Shown: positions 17,091-24,591 of the stretch, piece by piece
How the letters are laid out: each line of letters starts with the position of its first letter
How positions within the stretch are numbered: position 1 is the stretch's first letter
Source: Gemmatimonadales bacterium
GTDB taxonomy: Bacteria; Gemmatimonadota; Gemmatimonadetes; Gemmatimonadales; GWC2-71-9
Length of the DNA: 64,000 nt
Reading direction: 5' to 3'
NCBI GenBank assembly: GCA_036265815.1
Contig: DATAOI010000052.1
Span: 62,001 to 126,000, forward strand
The notes under the pieces: model-generated
Database searches by the model: none
What the model was told of the DNA's origin: nothing
What the model saw: only the letters and a program-made list of their open reading frames with translations
Program-made: the position numbers and the translations under genes

Positions 17091-17552
17091 ATGGCCGAGC
17101 ACCCTTATCGGGAATTGGGCTGGTCCGGCTCCGGGTGGATGGACCCTTTGCCGACGGAGCTGCCCGCTCCGGCGCCCCCACCTGCCGTCACCCCCACACC
17201 CCCGGCCGCGGCCCCCAGCGCCGCCGTCCTGCCCGCCTCCACCCCGAAGCGGAAGTCCTCCAAACCGGCGGCCAGAAAATCGGCCAAGAAGACAGCCAAA
17301 CGGGCAGCGAAGAAGACCGCTAAGAAGAGTGCCAGGTCGGCCAAAAAGGCCGCCAAGGGCGGCAGGAAGGCCGCGAAGAAGGGTGCTAAGAAGGCGGCGA
17401 ACAGGAGCGCCAAGAAGGCGGCGAGGAGAGGCGCCAAGAAGGCGGCGAGGAAAGGCGCCAGGAAGGCGGCGAAGAAGAGTGCCAGGCGCGGGGCCAAGAA
17501 ATCGGCCCGGAAGGTCGCCCGTCGCGGCACCAGGAAGGGTCGCCGCCGGTAG
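17091..17552 (+). CDS. Histone H1-like Lys/Ala-rich DNA-binding protein
   Basis: A 153-residue protein starting at ATG 17091 with a strong Shine-Dalgarno (GGGAGGA). Residues 1-30 are acidic/aromatic (HPYRELGWSGSGWMDPL), 31-60 are Pro/Ala-rich, and 61-153 are almost entirely Lys, Ala, Arg, Ser and Gly in short KKAA, RKGA and KKSA units. This composition matches eukaryotic H1 tails and bacterial HctB/AlgP-like nucleoid proteins, which bind DNA by charge. The low-complexity repeats are also visible at DNA level. It likely compacts DNA or modulates transcription. A longer upstream frame from 16995 has no better start. Confidence 0.85.
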   Translation: MAEHPYRELGWSGSGWMDPLPTELPAPAPPPAVTPTPPAAAPSAAVLPASTPKRKSSKPAARKSAKKTAKRAAKKTAKKSARSAKKAAKGGRKAAKKGAKKAANRSAKKAARRGAKKAARKGARKAAKKSARRGAKKSARKVARRGTRKGRRR

Positions 17553-17567
17553 TGCCGGCGGCGGCGC

Positions 17568-19424
17568 TCAGTCCCCGGACCCGCTCCGGGCGAGCGCCGC
17601 CGCGCAGTTGATCAGGGCGATGTGGGTGAACGCCTGAGGAAAGTTGCCGAGGAACTGTCCGGTCACCGGATCGATCTCCTCGGAGTAGAGACCCACGTGG
17701 TTGGCGTGGCGCAGCATCCGCCGGAACACCCGGGAGGCGCGTTCCGGCTCGCCGATCATGGCGAGCGCCTGCGCCAGCCAGAAGGTGCAGATCGAGAAGG
17801 CCCCCTCCTCCCCCTCCAACCCGTCCGGGTGGCGATAGCGATAGACCAGCTCCCCGTCCGCGCTGGTGAGCTCGCGCGCCACGGCATGCACGGTACTCTG
17901 CACCCGGGGGTGGTTCCAGGGAAGAAAGCGTACCATGGGGATCGCCAGCGCCGCCGCGTCGAGCGCGTCGTAGTCGTACGCCTGGGTGAACGACTGGTGC
18001 TTCTCACTCCATCCGCGTTCCATGATCTCGGCGTGCAAGGTGGAACGCGCCGCCTGCCATCCGGCCGTATCTGACTCGAGCCCCAGCTCCTCGGCCATCC
18101 GGATTCCCCGATCCAGGGCCACCCAGCTCATCACCTTGCTGAACACGTAGTGGCGGACCTCGCCCCGCACCTCCCAGATGCTGGAGTCGGGGAGCGCCCA
18201 GTTGTGACTGACCCAGTCCACCAGGCCGCGCAGGACCCGCCAGGTGCCCTCGGTCATCTCGTGGTTTCGCCGCCAGATGTCGGCCGTCTCGAGCACCTCC
18301 CCGTAGACATCGAGCTGGAGCTGGCCGACCGCGCCGTTGCCCACCCGGACCGGACGGGAGCCGTAGTAGCCCGAGAGATGGTCGAGCTGGCGCTCCACCA
18401 GGTCACGCCGGCCGTCGATGCCGTACATGATCTGCAGGTGACCGCCCCCCTCGTGACGGCAGACCTTCTTGAGGAAGCGCATGAATGCGTCGGCCTCCCG
18501 GCGGTGTCCTACCGCATCCAGGGCCGCGAGGGTGAAGGCGGCGTCACGCAGCCAGACGAAGCGATAGTCCCAGTTCCGCCCCCCACCGAGGGTCTCGGGC
18601 AGCGAGGTGGTGGGTGCCGCGATGATGGCGCCGGTTTCGGCGTGAGTCAGGAGCTTGAGGGCCAGCGCCGAGCGCTTGACCATGCCGCGGAAGGGCCCCC
18701 GGTAGCGCACCCCGGCCGACCAGCGCGCCCAGTACGCGGCGGTGATGTCCAGCTTCTGCGCGCTCTCATAGCGATCCACCGGGTGGATGTCGTCGTCATC
18801 GTAGCGGAGGACCAGCCAGTGCTCCTCGCCTTTCTCCAGCTCGAAGCGGGCCGTGGCGGTGGACTGCTCCAGGATCCAGTCGATCGCCTTGGCGCTCGAG
18901 AGGGTGAGCACCTGATCGGTGCGATCGGTGGCGAAGATCCCGGCGCGGAGCAGCTCGAGACGGGTGGTCCGGGCGCCGTACTCGAACCGGGGCATGAAGA
19001 CCATGTGCATGGGGACGCGGCCCCGGGTGCAGCGGAGCTTCCGGTGGATCTCCGGGTGCTCGCTCGAGGGGCGCCCGTCCTCGTCCACCGGCATGAAGTC
19101 GGTGAGCGCCACCACCCCCCCGTCGGCGGTGCGGAACGTGGTCTCCAGGACATTGGTGCGCGGGAGATACCGCTGGGTGGAGGTCCAGGCGCCCTGGGGC
19201 CGGATGGCCCAGGTGCCACCGCGCTCGCGATCGAGGATCGCGGCGAAGACGCTGCCGCTGTCGAAGCGGGGGAGACAGCACCAGTCGATCGCGCCGTCCA
19301 GGCCGACCAGGGCCGCGGTGCGCATATCGCCGATCATGCCGTACGCCGAGATCGGGGGCAGCCCCTCACCCACGGCACGACTGTCTATCGCCTGGAGTGG
19401 AGTGGGAGAACGGAGGTCGGTCAT
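17568..19424 (-). CDS. Glycoside hydrolase family 15 protein (glucoamylase/trehalase type)
   Basis: A 618-residue cytoplasmic glycosidase of the (alpha/alpha)6-barrel GH15 family. The N-terminal beta-domain includes YGMIGDMRTAALVGLDGAID and WCCLPRFDSGSVFA. The barrel has NWDYRFVWLRDAAFTLAAL, and the probable general acid is the first Glu of WEVRGEVRHYVFSK; a second Glu in LYSEEIDPVTGQ is a candidate base. Bacterial members hydrolyse alpha-glucans or trehalose, and substrate cannot be fixed from sequence. I start at ATG 19424, preceded by a TATACT hexamer 7 nt upstream; the frame extends to 19478 without better support. No signal peptide. glgC lies 6 kb away on the other strand. Confidence 0.92.
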   Translation of the reverse strand: MTDLRSPTPLQAIDSRAVGEGLPPISAYGMIGDMRTAALVGLDGAIDWCCLPRFDSGSVFAAILDRERGGTWAIRPQGAWTSTQRYLPRTNVLETTFRTADGGVVALTDFMPVDEDGRPSSEHPEIHRKLRCTRGRVPMHMVFMPRFEYGARTTRLELLRAGIFATDRTDQVLTLSSAKAIDWILEQSTATARFELEKGEEHWLVLRYDDDDIHPVDRYESAQKLDITAAYWARWSAGVRYRGPFRGMVKRSALALKLLTHAETGAIIAAPTTSLPETLGGGRNWDYRFVWLRDAAFTLAALDAVGHRREADAFMRFLKKVCRHEGGGHLQIMYGIDGRRDLVERQLDHLSGYYGSRPVRVGNGAVGQLQLDVYGEVLETADIWRRNHEMTEGTWRVLRGLVDWVSHNWALPDSSIWEVRGEVRHYVFSKVMSWVALDRGIRMAEELGLESDTAGWQAARSTLHAEIMERGWSEKHQSFTQAYDYDALDAAALAIPMVRFLPWNHPRVQSTVHAVARELTSADGELVYRYRHPDGLEGEEGAFSICTFWLAQALAMIGEPERASRVFRRMLRHANHVGLYSEEIDPVTGQFLGNFPQAFTHIALINCAAALARSGSGD

Positions 19425-19431
19425 CGCCCCA

Positions 19432-19439
19432 AGTATAAT
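19432..19439. promoter_or_regulatory. Shared bidirectional -10 element between GH15 and amidohydrolase genes
   Basis: The plus strand reads TATAAT (19434-19439), and the minus strand of the same bases reads TATACT (19437-19432), 7 nt before the GH15 ATG. One symmetric AT block may therefore serve both divergent genes. No -35 is evident on either side. Confidence 0.45.
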
Positions 19440-19518
19440 GTCACGCTGGACTGAACTTGCATCGCGCGGGTGACTCATTCACCTTCCCTGAATCTTGTCC
19501 GTCTATCCACCCATCGTC

Positions 19519-20901
19519 ATGCGGCGTTCCACCTGCTGCTCAGCGGCTCTCCGAACGCTGCCGCTCCTGCTCGGCCTGGTGTCGGGGTGCCGGAAGCCGC
19601 CGCCGGACGGCGTCGCCCTGGTAGGAGCGACCCTGATCGACGGTACCGGCGGCCCCGCCCTGCCCAATGCCGCCGTCGTGGCGCGGCGCGGACGGATCGA
19701 GTGGGTGGGCAGCGCCGCCGATTTCAAGCTGCCGCCTCGTACCCTCGAGGTGAACGCGCGCGGCCGATGGATCATTCCCGGGCTGATCGACGCGCACGCC
19801 CACGTGGCCCGCTGGGCGCTGCCTCGCTACCTCGCCTGGGGGGTCACCACCGTGCGCGACATGCACGGGACCCTGGACTCCATTCTCGCCCTGCGGCGGG
19901 CCCTCGCCCTGGGTGCGCTGCCGGGACCCCGGGTCTACAGCGCCGGCGCCATGATCGATGGCGAACCCACCACCTATCCAGATGCCCTAGGCGCCGCAAC
20001 CGCCGCTGAAGCCCGGAAGGACGTGGACCGGCTGGTCAGTGCGGGGGTCGACTTCATCAAAGTCTACAGCCGGGTCGACCCGCCTCTGCTCAGAGCCATC
20101 CTGGACGAGGCCAAGACCTTCAACCTGAGGGTCAGCGGGCACCTGGGTCTCACCGACGCGCTCACGGCGGCGGAAGGCGGAATCAACTCGATCGAGCACA
20201 TGAGCGGCGTGCCGGAGGCGGCCCTGGCCGATCCGTCGGCACTGTTCACCGCCCATCGCCAGGGATTCTTCGCCGGCTGGACAGCGTTCGAGCGGAGCTG
20301 GGCCGGGTTGGATTCCTCGGCGCTCGCCCGGGTGGCGACCGGGCTGGCCGCCCGGCGGGCCATCATGGTGCCGACGCTCGTGCTCCACGAGACCTTCAGC
20401 CGGCTGGACGATTCCACCGTGGTCCGGGACAGCATGCTGCGGGAGGTGCCCCAGGAGGAGCAGCGCCGCTGGAACGTTCCCGACATGATCGCGCGGGCGC
20501 ACTGGACGGTAGATGACTTCGCGGCGCTCCGCCGCGCGAGGCCGCCGCAGGACCTGTTTCTGCGCCAGTTTCAGTCCGCGGGCGGGCGCATCGCGGCCGG
20601 CACCGACGCCTCCAATCAGCTCCTGATTCCGGGGTACAGCGAGCACGAGGAGATGGCGCTCCTGGTCGGTGCCGGCCTGACGCCCCGGGACGCGCTGCTT
20701 GCGGCCACCCGGAACGGCGCGCTGCTCCTGGGAGTCGACTCGCTTGGCTTGATCGCGCCGGGAAAGGCCGCCGACCTGGTGGTGCTCAAGCGTGATCCGC
20801 TGGCCGATATCCGCAACACCCAGTCGGTGGACCGGGTGATGTCCCGAGGCCGGCTGCTGTCGGCCGATTCGATCCGTGCGGCGTGGCAGCGTGAGCGATG
20901 A
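19519..20901 (+). CDS. Amidohydrolase-family metal-dependent hydrolase, predicted lipoprotein
   Basis: A 460-residue secreted hydrolase of the imidazolonepropionase-like amidohydrolase group. ATG 19519 gives a lipoprotein signal (LPLLLGLVSGC); an upstream TTG at 19495 is less likely. The TIM-barrel metal ligands are visible: HxH in DAHAHVAR, a candidate carboxylated Lys in FIKVYSRV, His in SGHLGLTD, His in IEHMSGV and Asp in AGTDASNQ. The C-terminal strand (LIAPGKAADLVVL) is typical. Family members cleave dipeptides or other amides; the substrate is unknown. The gene end overlaps the start of the next gene by 11 bp, suggesting coupling. Confidence 0.9.
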   Translation: MRRSTCCSAALRTLPLLLGLVSGCRKPPPDGVALVGATLIDGTGGPALPNAAVVARRGRIEWVGSAADFKLPPRTLEVNARGRWIIPGLIDAHAHVARWALPRYLAWGVTTVRDMHGTLDSILALRRALALGALPGPRVYSAGAMIDGEPTTYPDALGAATAAEARKDVDRLVSAGVDFIKVYSRVDPPLLRAILDEAKTFNLRVSGHLGLTDALTAAEGGINSIEHMSGVPEAALADPSALFTAHRQGFFAGWTAFERSWAGLDSSALARVATGLAARRAIMVPTLVLHETFSRLDDSTVVRDSMLREVPQEEQRRWNVPDMIARAHWTVDDFAALRRARPPQDLFLRQFQSAGGRIAAGTDASNQLLIPGYSEHEEMALLVGAGLTPRDALLAATRNGALLLGVDSLGLIAPGKAADLVVLKRDPLADIRNTQSVDRVMSRGRLLSADSIRAAWQRER

Positions 20902-21790
20902 AACGAGTAGTAGCGCCCTGATCGATCGAATCGGTCGCTTCTTCGGGGTCGAGGCCACCCGGCAAGGCGTGCTGGCCCGTGCGGCACTCGGGTCGGAGGA
21001 CCGCGGGGGCGAGCTGGTGAGCCGGCTGCTGGTCGCGATGGAGCGCGAGATCCGCCCCGACGGCACCGTGGGCGGGGCGGCCGTCCCCACGATCTGGCGA
21101 GTCCACGAGCTGGTCGATCTCGGTCGCCGCGGCAGGGACCCCGCGGTCCACCGGGCAATGACCTGGGTGCTCGGGTTGCAGGGGAAGCCCGGCGCATTCG
21201 GGGACGGCTGCGACAAGCCGCGGCACGGCCAGCGGATCTGCGAGCACTATATCCGCGGATTCTTCGCGCCGGCACCGCCGGAGCAGCGACTGACGCCGAT
21301 CACCCTGCCCAACGGCAAGGTATTTCGCGCGGAGCCCGCGGCGCGATTCGCCATCAGCTGTCTCGCGCTACGCGGGGCCCTGCGCACCGGGCACGCGGCC
21401 CGCACGGCCGTGGAGCAGCACGTCGCGAGCCTCGCCGCGCTGGCCGAGCAGTGGACCAGCTGGAGTGGATTCTTTGCACCCGAGGTGATCGTGGCCGGCA
21501 TGCACGCGCTCGCGCTGGCCGGGCCGTCGCATCAGGCGGTGGTGGACCGACTGGTGTCGCTGGTCGGGGAGCATCAGGCAGCCGACGGCAGCTGGCCCAA
21601 CGCCGACCTGTTCCCTGTGCTGGAGGCCCTGTCTGCCACCCGGCACCCCCGGGCCAAGGCGCTGATCCAGCGGACCCGTCCCGCGCTGGCCTCCCGCCAG
21701 CGGGCCGACGGGAGCTTCGGCTCGCCGGCCCAGCAGGAGCGGGCGCTCATCGCCTTGCGAGCACTGCTCTGGGCCGAAGAGGCATCATAG
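20891..21790 (+). CDS. Alpha/alpha-toroid (terpenoid cyclase/prenyltransferase-like) protein
   Basis: A 299-residue protein of unknown function. I start at GTG 20891, overlapping the amidohydrolase stop; the frame opens at GTG 20876. It is alpha-helical, with two repeats near the C-terminus carrying the Q-x-x-D-G-S-[WF] core (QAADGSWPN, QRADGSFGS) and an earlier degenerate RPDGTVGG. These are signatures of the alpha/alpha-toroid fold found in squalene-hopene cyclases, prenyltransferases and complement-like proteins. The catalytic DxDD of hopene cyclases is absent, and it is half their length. Cysteines at GDGCDKPRHGQRICEHY might bind metal. Not a recognised enzyme. Confidence 0.7.
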   Translation: MSDETSSSALIDRIGRFFGVEATRQGVLARAALGSEDRGGELVSRLLVAMEREIRPDGTVGGAAVPTIWRVHELVDLGRRGRDPAVHRAMTWVLGLQGKPGAFGDGCDKPRHGQRICEHYIRGFFAPAPPEQRLTPITLPNGKVFRAEPAARFAISCLALRGALRTGHAARTAVEQHVASLAALAEQWTSWSGFFAPEVIVAGMHALALAGPSHQAVVDRLVSLVGEHQAADGSWPNADLFPVLEALSATRHPRAKALIQRTRPALASRQRADGSFGSPAQQERALIALRALLWAEEAS

Positions 21791-22498
21791 TCCTGCCTGC
21801 AGCACCGCCCGCGCCACCCACCAGGCACCGATCGCCATCGCCAGGAACCCGACCAGCATGACCGACCGGCGCCCCCATGCCAGCGACCGGCTAGACGCCC
21901 GGCGCACCGCGCCGGCGGCGACCAGTGCGAAGAGGATCATCGCGAGGGTGACCCCGATGCCGAAGGCGGTGAGGTAGCCCAGGCCGAGACCGACGCGATC
22001 CATCATGGTGACCGGCACCAGGGCCACCACGCCGCTGCTCCCGGCCAGGCCGTGCAGCAACCCCACCAGGGTGATACCACCGTGGTCGTGCGGCCGCGCG
22101 GGGGGCGAGGCGGGGCCGTGCGGGTGGCCATGGGTGCCGAGGCCCTGGTGCACATGCAGATGAGCGTGTCCCCCGTGTTCCTCCGCCGAGTGCAGGTGTA
22201 ACTTCCGGGCGGACGCGAGGGCCCACCCGCCCAGCCCCAGCAGCACGAGGCCGACCAGGCCTTCGCCAAGAGGCTCGTACCGGAGTGGCCAGCGGATTCC
22301 GGTTGCCAGCAGGAAGCCGCCTGCGGCGAGCACTGCAATCCCGTGACCCATCCCCCAGCGGAGGCCGAACTGGGTGGCGGAGGCGAGAGTGGGCCGGCGA
22401 CTGACGAAGGTGGTCACCGCCACCATGTGATCGACTTCGAGCGCGTGCAGGCAGCCGAGCATCCCGGCGGTGCCGAGAGCAATGATGTCGGAGGACAT
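21785..22498 (-). CDS. Nickel/cobalt-type transporter (HX4DH) with His-rich loop
   Basis: A 237-residue inner-membrane protein with about six hydrophobic helices. The first helix contains HALEVDHMVAV, matching the HX4DH signature of the NiCoT/HupE-UreJ/RcnA-like transporter superfamily, and a second metal-type motif reads GMGHGIAVLAAGG. A central loop (about 110-150) is His-rich (GGHAHLHVHQG, THGHPHG, PHDHGG), consistent with metal capture. Direction of transport and metal (Ni, Co or other) cannot be fixed. The start at ATG 22498 has no Shine-Dalgarno but a TAGGAT hexamer 8 nt upstream. It is divergent from selD with a 42-bp gap. The gene end overlaps the preceding convergent gene by 6 bp. 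Confidence 0.8.
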   Translation of the reverse strand: MSSDIIALGTAGMLGCLHALEVDHMVAVTTFVSRRPTLASATQFGLRWGMGHGIAVLAAGGFLLATGIRWPLRYEPLGEGLVGLVLLGLGGWALASARKLHLHSAEEHGGHAHLHVHQGLGTHGHPHGPASPPARPHDHGGITLVGLLHGLAGSSGVVALVPVTMMDRVGLGLGYLTAFGIGVTLAMILFALVAAGAVRRASSRSLAWGRRSVMLVGFLAMAIGAWWVARAVLQAGL

Positions 22499-22506
22499 GG
22501 GCCGGA

Positions 22507-22512
22507 ATCCTA
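22507..22512 (-). promoter_or_regulatory. Candidate -10 for leaderless transporter mRNA
   Basis: On the minus strand TAGGAT is followed by 8 nt and then the ATG at 22498. The 42-bp divergent gap to selD leaves little room for a longer leader. Confidence 0.35.
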
Positions 22513-22540
22513 CCACCAGGCAGACCTTTCCGAAACGAGC

Positions 22541-23611
22541 ATGTCGGAGCCAGCCGCCGAGCCACAACCCAGAGTCCGTCTCACCTCGCTCTCCCATGGG
22601 GCCGGCTGCGCCTGCAAGCTCGGCTCGGTGGAGCTGGCAGAGATTCTGCGCCGGCTGCCAGGCGTGACGGATCCGCGGGTGATGGTGGACGCCGCCACCC
22701 GTGACGACGCGGCGGTCTTCCGCCTCACCGACGACCGCGCCCTGGTCGCCACAGTGGATTTCTTCACGCCCATCGTGGACAATCCGGCGGATTGGGGCGC
22801 GATCGCGGCGGCCAACGCGCTGAGCGACATCTACGCCATGGGCGGCACTCCCCTGTTCGCCTTGAGCCTGGTCGGCTGGCCGCGCGAGAAGGCCTCCTTC
22901 GAGATTCTGGGCGAGGTGCTCCGCGGCGCCTTCGAAGTCACCGAGCGGGCCCGATGCATGGTGCTGGGCGGCCACTCGATCGACGTCGTGGAGCCGATCT
23001 TCGGCCTGGTAGTACTCGGGGAGGTCCACCCGGACCGGGCGCTCACCAACGCCGGCGCGTGTGCCGGAGACGTGCTGGTGCTGACCAAACCGCTGGGCAC
23101 CGGCATTCTCTCGACCGCGCTCAAGCGCGACGCCTTGCTGGAAGCCGGGATGGCGGAGGCAGTGCGCTGCATGACCACGCTCAACCAGGGCGCCGCCCGG
23201 GCGGCGCTCGAGGTCGGCGTCAGCGCGGCCACCGACGTCACCGGCTTCGGCCTGCTCGGTCACTTGAGCAACATGCTCGACGCGAGCCAGGTCGGCGCGG
23301 AGGTCGCTTACGAGGCGCTGCCGCTCCTGCCCCACGCCTGGAACCTCGCTTCCCGCGGCATCGTGCCGGGCGGCACCCAGCGCAACCTGGCCGCAGCGAC
23401 ACGGGTCGAGTGGGCCGACGACCTGGCAGCGGCCGACCGGGCGCTCTGCGTCGATGCCCAGACCTCGGGCGGGCTCCTTCTGGCAGTGCCGCCGGAGCAC
23501 GAGGCGGCACTGCTCGCCGCCTTGGAAAAGGAATCGACGCCGGCGGCGGCCGTGATCGGCCGGATCACCTCGGGTCCGCCTGGCCAGATCCGCGTCGCCC
23601 GCCGGCTCTAG
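22541..23611 (+). CDS. selD: Selenide, water dikinase (selenophosphate synthase)
   Basis: A 356-residue enzyme making selenophosphate from selenide and ATP, the selenium donor for selenocysteine and 2-selenouridine. The N-terminal active-site motif SHGAGCACKLG carries the Cys (equivalent to Cys17 of E. coli SelD) and Lys (Lys20); here it is Cys, not Sec. Other family signatures are VDFFTPIVDNP, AANALSDIYAMGGTP, TDVTGFGLLGH and the C-terminal TSGGLL. I chose ATG 22541, where similarity starts; the upstream frame overlaps the divergent transporter. No selA, selB, selC or mnmH is in the window, so the use of selenophosphate must be looked for elsewhere. Confidence 0.95.
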   Translation: MSEPAAEPQPRVRLTSLSHGAGCACKLGSVELAEILRRLPGVTDPRVMVDAATRDDAAVFRLTDDRALVATVDFFTPIVDNPADWGAIAAANALSDIYAMGGTPLFALSLVGWPREKASFEILGEVLRGAFEVTERARCMVLGGHSIDVVEPIFGLVVLGEVHPDRALTNAGACAGDVLVLTKPLGTGILSTALKRDALLEAGMAEAVRCMTTLNQGAARAALEVGVSAATDVTGFGLLGHLSNMLDASQVGAEVAYEALPLLPHAWNLASRGIVPGGTQRNLAAATRVEWADDLAAADRALCVDAQTSGGLLLAVPPEHEAALLAALEKESTPAAAVIGRITSGPPGQIRVARRL

Positions 23612-23641
23612 ACCAGCGCCGCTCCGCCTGCCCGAATCCTC

Positions 23642-23866
23642 ATGTCCCCACTGCGCTGGAGTGCCGAGCGAATGGATCAGCTGGAGAGTGCCGCGCGCCG
23701 GGGGCAGCGGGTGGCGCTCATGCGCCGGGGCACCGAGTACATCGTGGTCGCCGTGCGGGTGATCTCCGCGGGGCGGGGCGAGGCGCTGATCGGTTACCTG
23801 CCCATGACCGGCGAGGAGCTGACCTTCCGGCTGGACGAGATCGACAACATGCAGGTCATCGATTGA
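23642..23866 (+). CDS. Small conserved-looking protein of unknown function (74 residues)
   Basis: A 74-residue soluble protein, ATG 23642, lying 30 bp after selD and 10 bp before the RNase H-like gene, so probably in the same transcript. The sequence alternates charged and hydrophobic strands (GQRVALMRRGTEYIVVAVRV, then GEALIGYLPMTGEELTF), suggesting a small beta-barrel fold such as an SH3-like or Hfq/WYL-like module. No Cys, signal peptide or transmembrane segment. I do not recognise the family. Confidence 0.7.
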   Translation: MSPLRWSAERMDQLESAARRGQRVALMRRGTEYIVVAVRVISAGRGEALIGYLPMTGEELTFRLDEIDNMQVID

Positions 23867-23876
23867 GCGGCCGCGC

Positions 23877-24494
23877 GTGAGCGGTCCCGCCGTCCTCCAC
23901 CTCGACGAGAGCTGTCTGGGCAACGGACGGGAGGGCGACAACCCGGGTGGGTCCGGCGGTCTGGTCGAGGCGCGGAGCGGGAACGGGCGGATCCACCGGC
24001 TCGATTTCTATCTCCATTCGCCCGCCACCACCAACAACCGGATGGCGCTGAGCGGCGCGATCGCGGCCCTGCAGCTGCTGGGGCGGAAAGGCGCCCGGGT
24101 GCGGGCGCTGATCGTGTCCGATTCGGAGTACCTGGTCAAGGGCATGCGGGAGTGGGTGCCCGGCTGGATGGCGCGGGGCTGGAAACGCAAGGTCGGCCCG
24201 ATCGAGAATCTGGAGCTGTGGCAGGCGCTGGTGGCGTCGGCCCGCCTGCACGAGGTACAGTGGACCTGGGTTCGGGGACACCGGGGACATCCCAAGAACG
24301 AATACGCCAACGACCTCGCCGTCGCGGCGGCCCGTGAGCAGAAGACCTCCCAGGGCCTGATCGAATCGGAGTTCGAGAGCTGGCTCGCCGCAAAGCTGGC
24401 CAAGGGTCTCTACGCCGATTACGCGCCGGACGAGACGTTCGCGGCGCTGGAGCGGCGCCTCGCGGCGGGTGATTCGTTTCCCCTGGCCGAATGA
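23877..24494 (+). CDS. RNase H-fold protein with a degenerate catalytic site
   Basis: A 205-residue protein clearly homologous to RNase HI: LDESCLGNGREG aligns with the E. coli TDGSCLGN segment, TTNNRMALSGAIAAL with TTNNRMELMAAIVAL, SDSEYLVKGM with TDSQYVRQGI, and GHRGHPKNEYANDLA with GHAGHPENERCDELA. Of the four catalytic carboxylates (Asp10, Glu48, Asp70, Asp134), Asp10 and Asp70 are kept, Glu48 is replaced by Ala and Asp134 by Asn; His124 is retained. About 50 extra residues follow the domain. Start GTG 23877. Nuclease activity is doubtful; a hybrid-binding or regulatory role is possible. Confidence 0.88.
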   Translation: MSGPAVLHLDESCLGNGREGDNPGGSGGLVEARSGNGRIHRLDFYLHSPATTNNRMALSGAIAALQLLGRKGARVRALIVSDSEYLVKGMREWVPGWMARGWKRKVGPIENLELWQALVASARLHEVQWTWVRGHRGHPKNEYANDLAVAAAREQKTSQGLIESEFESWLAAKLAKGLYADYAPDETFAALERRLAAGDSFPLAE

Positions 24495-24529
24495 AGGGAG
24501 ACACCACGCCGTCGCGGTCGGAAGCTTGC

Positions 24530-24558
24530 TTGACACCGCCGCGGGTGGTCCCTAACCT
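24530..24558 (+). promoter_or_regulatory. Candidate sigma-70 promoter for the zinc-ribbon gene
   Basis: A perfect TTGACA (24530-24535) and TAACCT (24553-24558) with an ideal 17-bp spacer, 33 nt upstream of GTG 24592. One of the best sigma-70 promoters in the window. Confidence 0.65.
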
Positions 24559-24591
24559 GGCTCACCGACCGCTTCGCCACGAGGGTACCGC

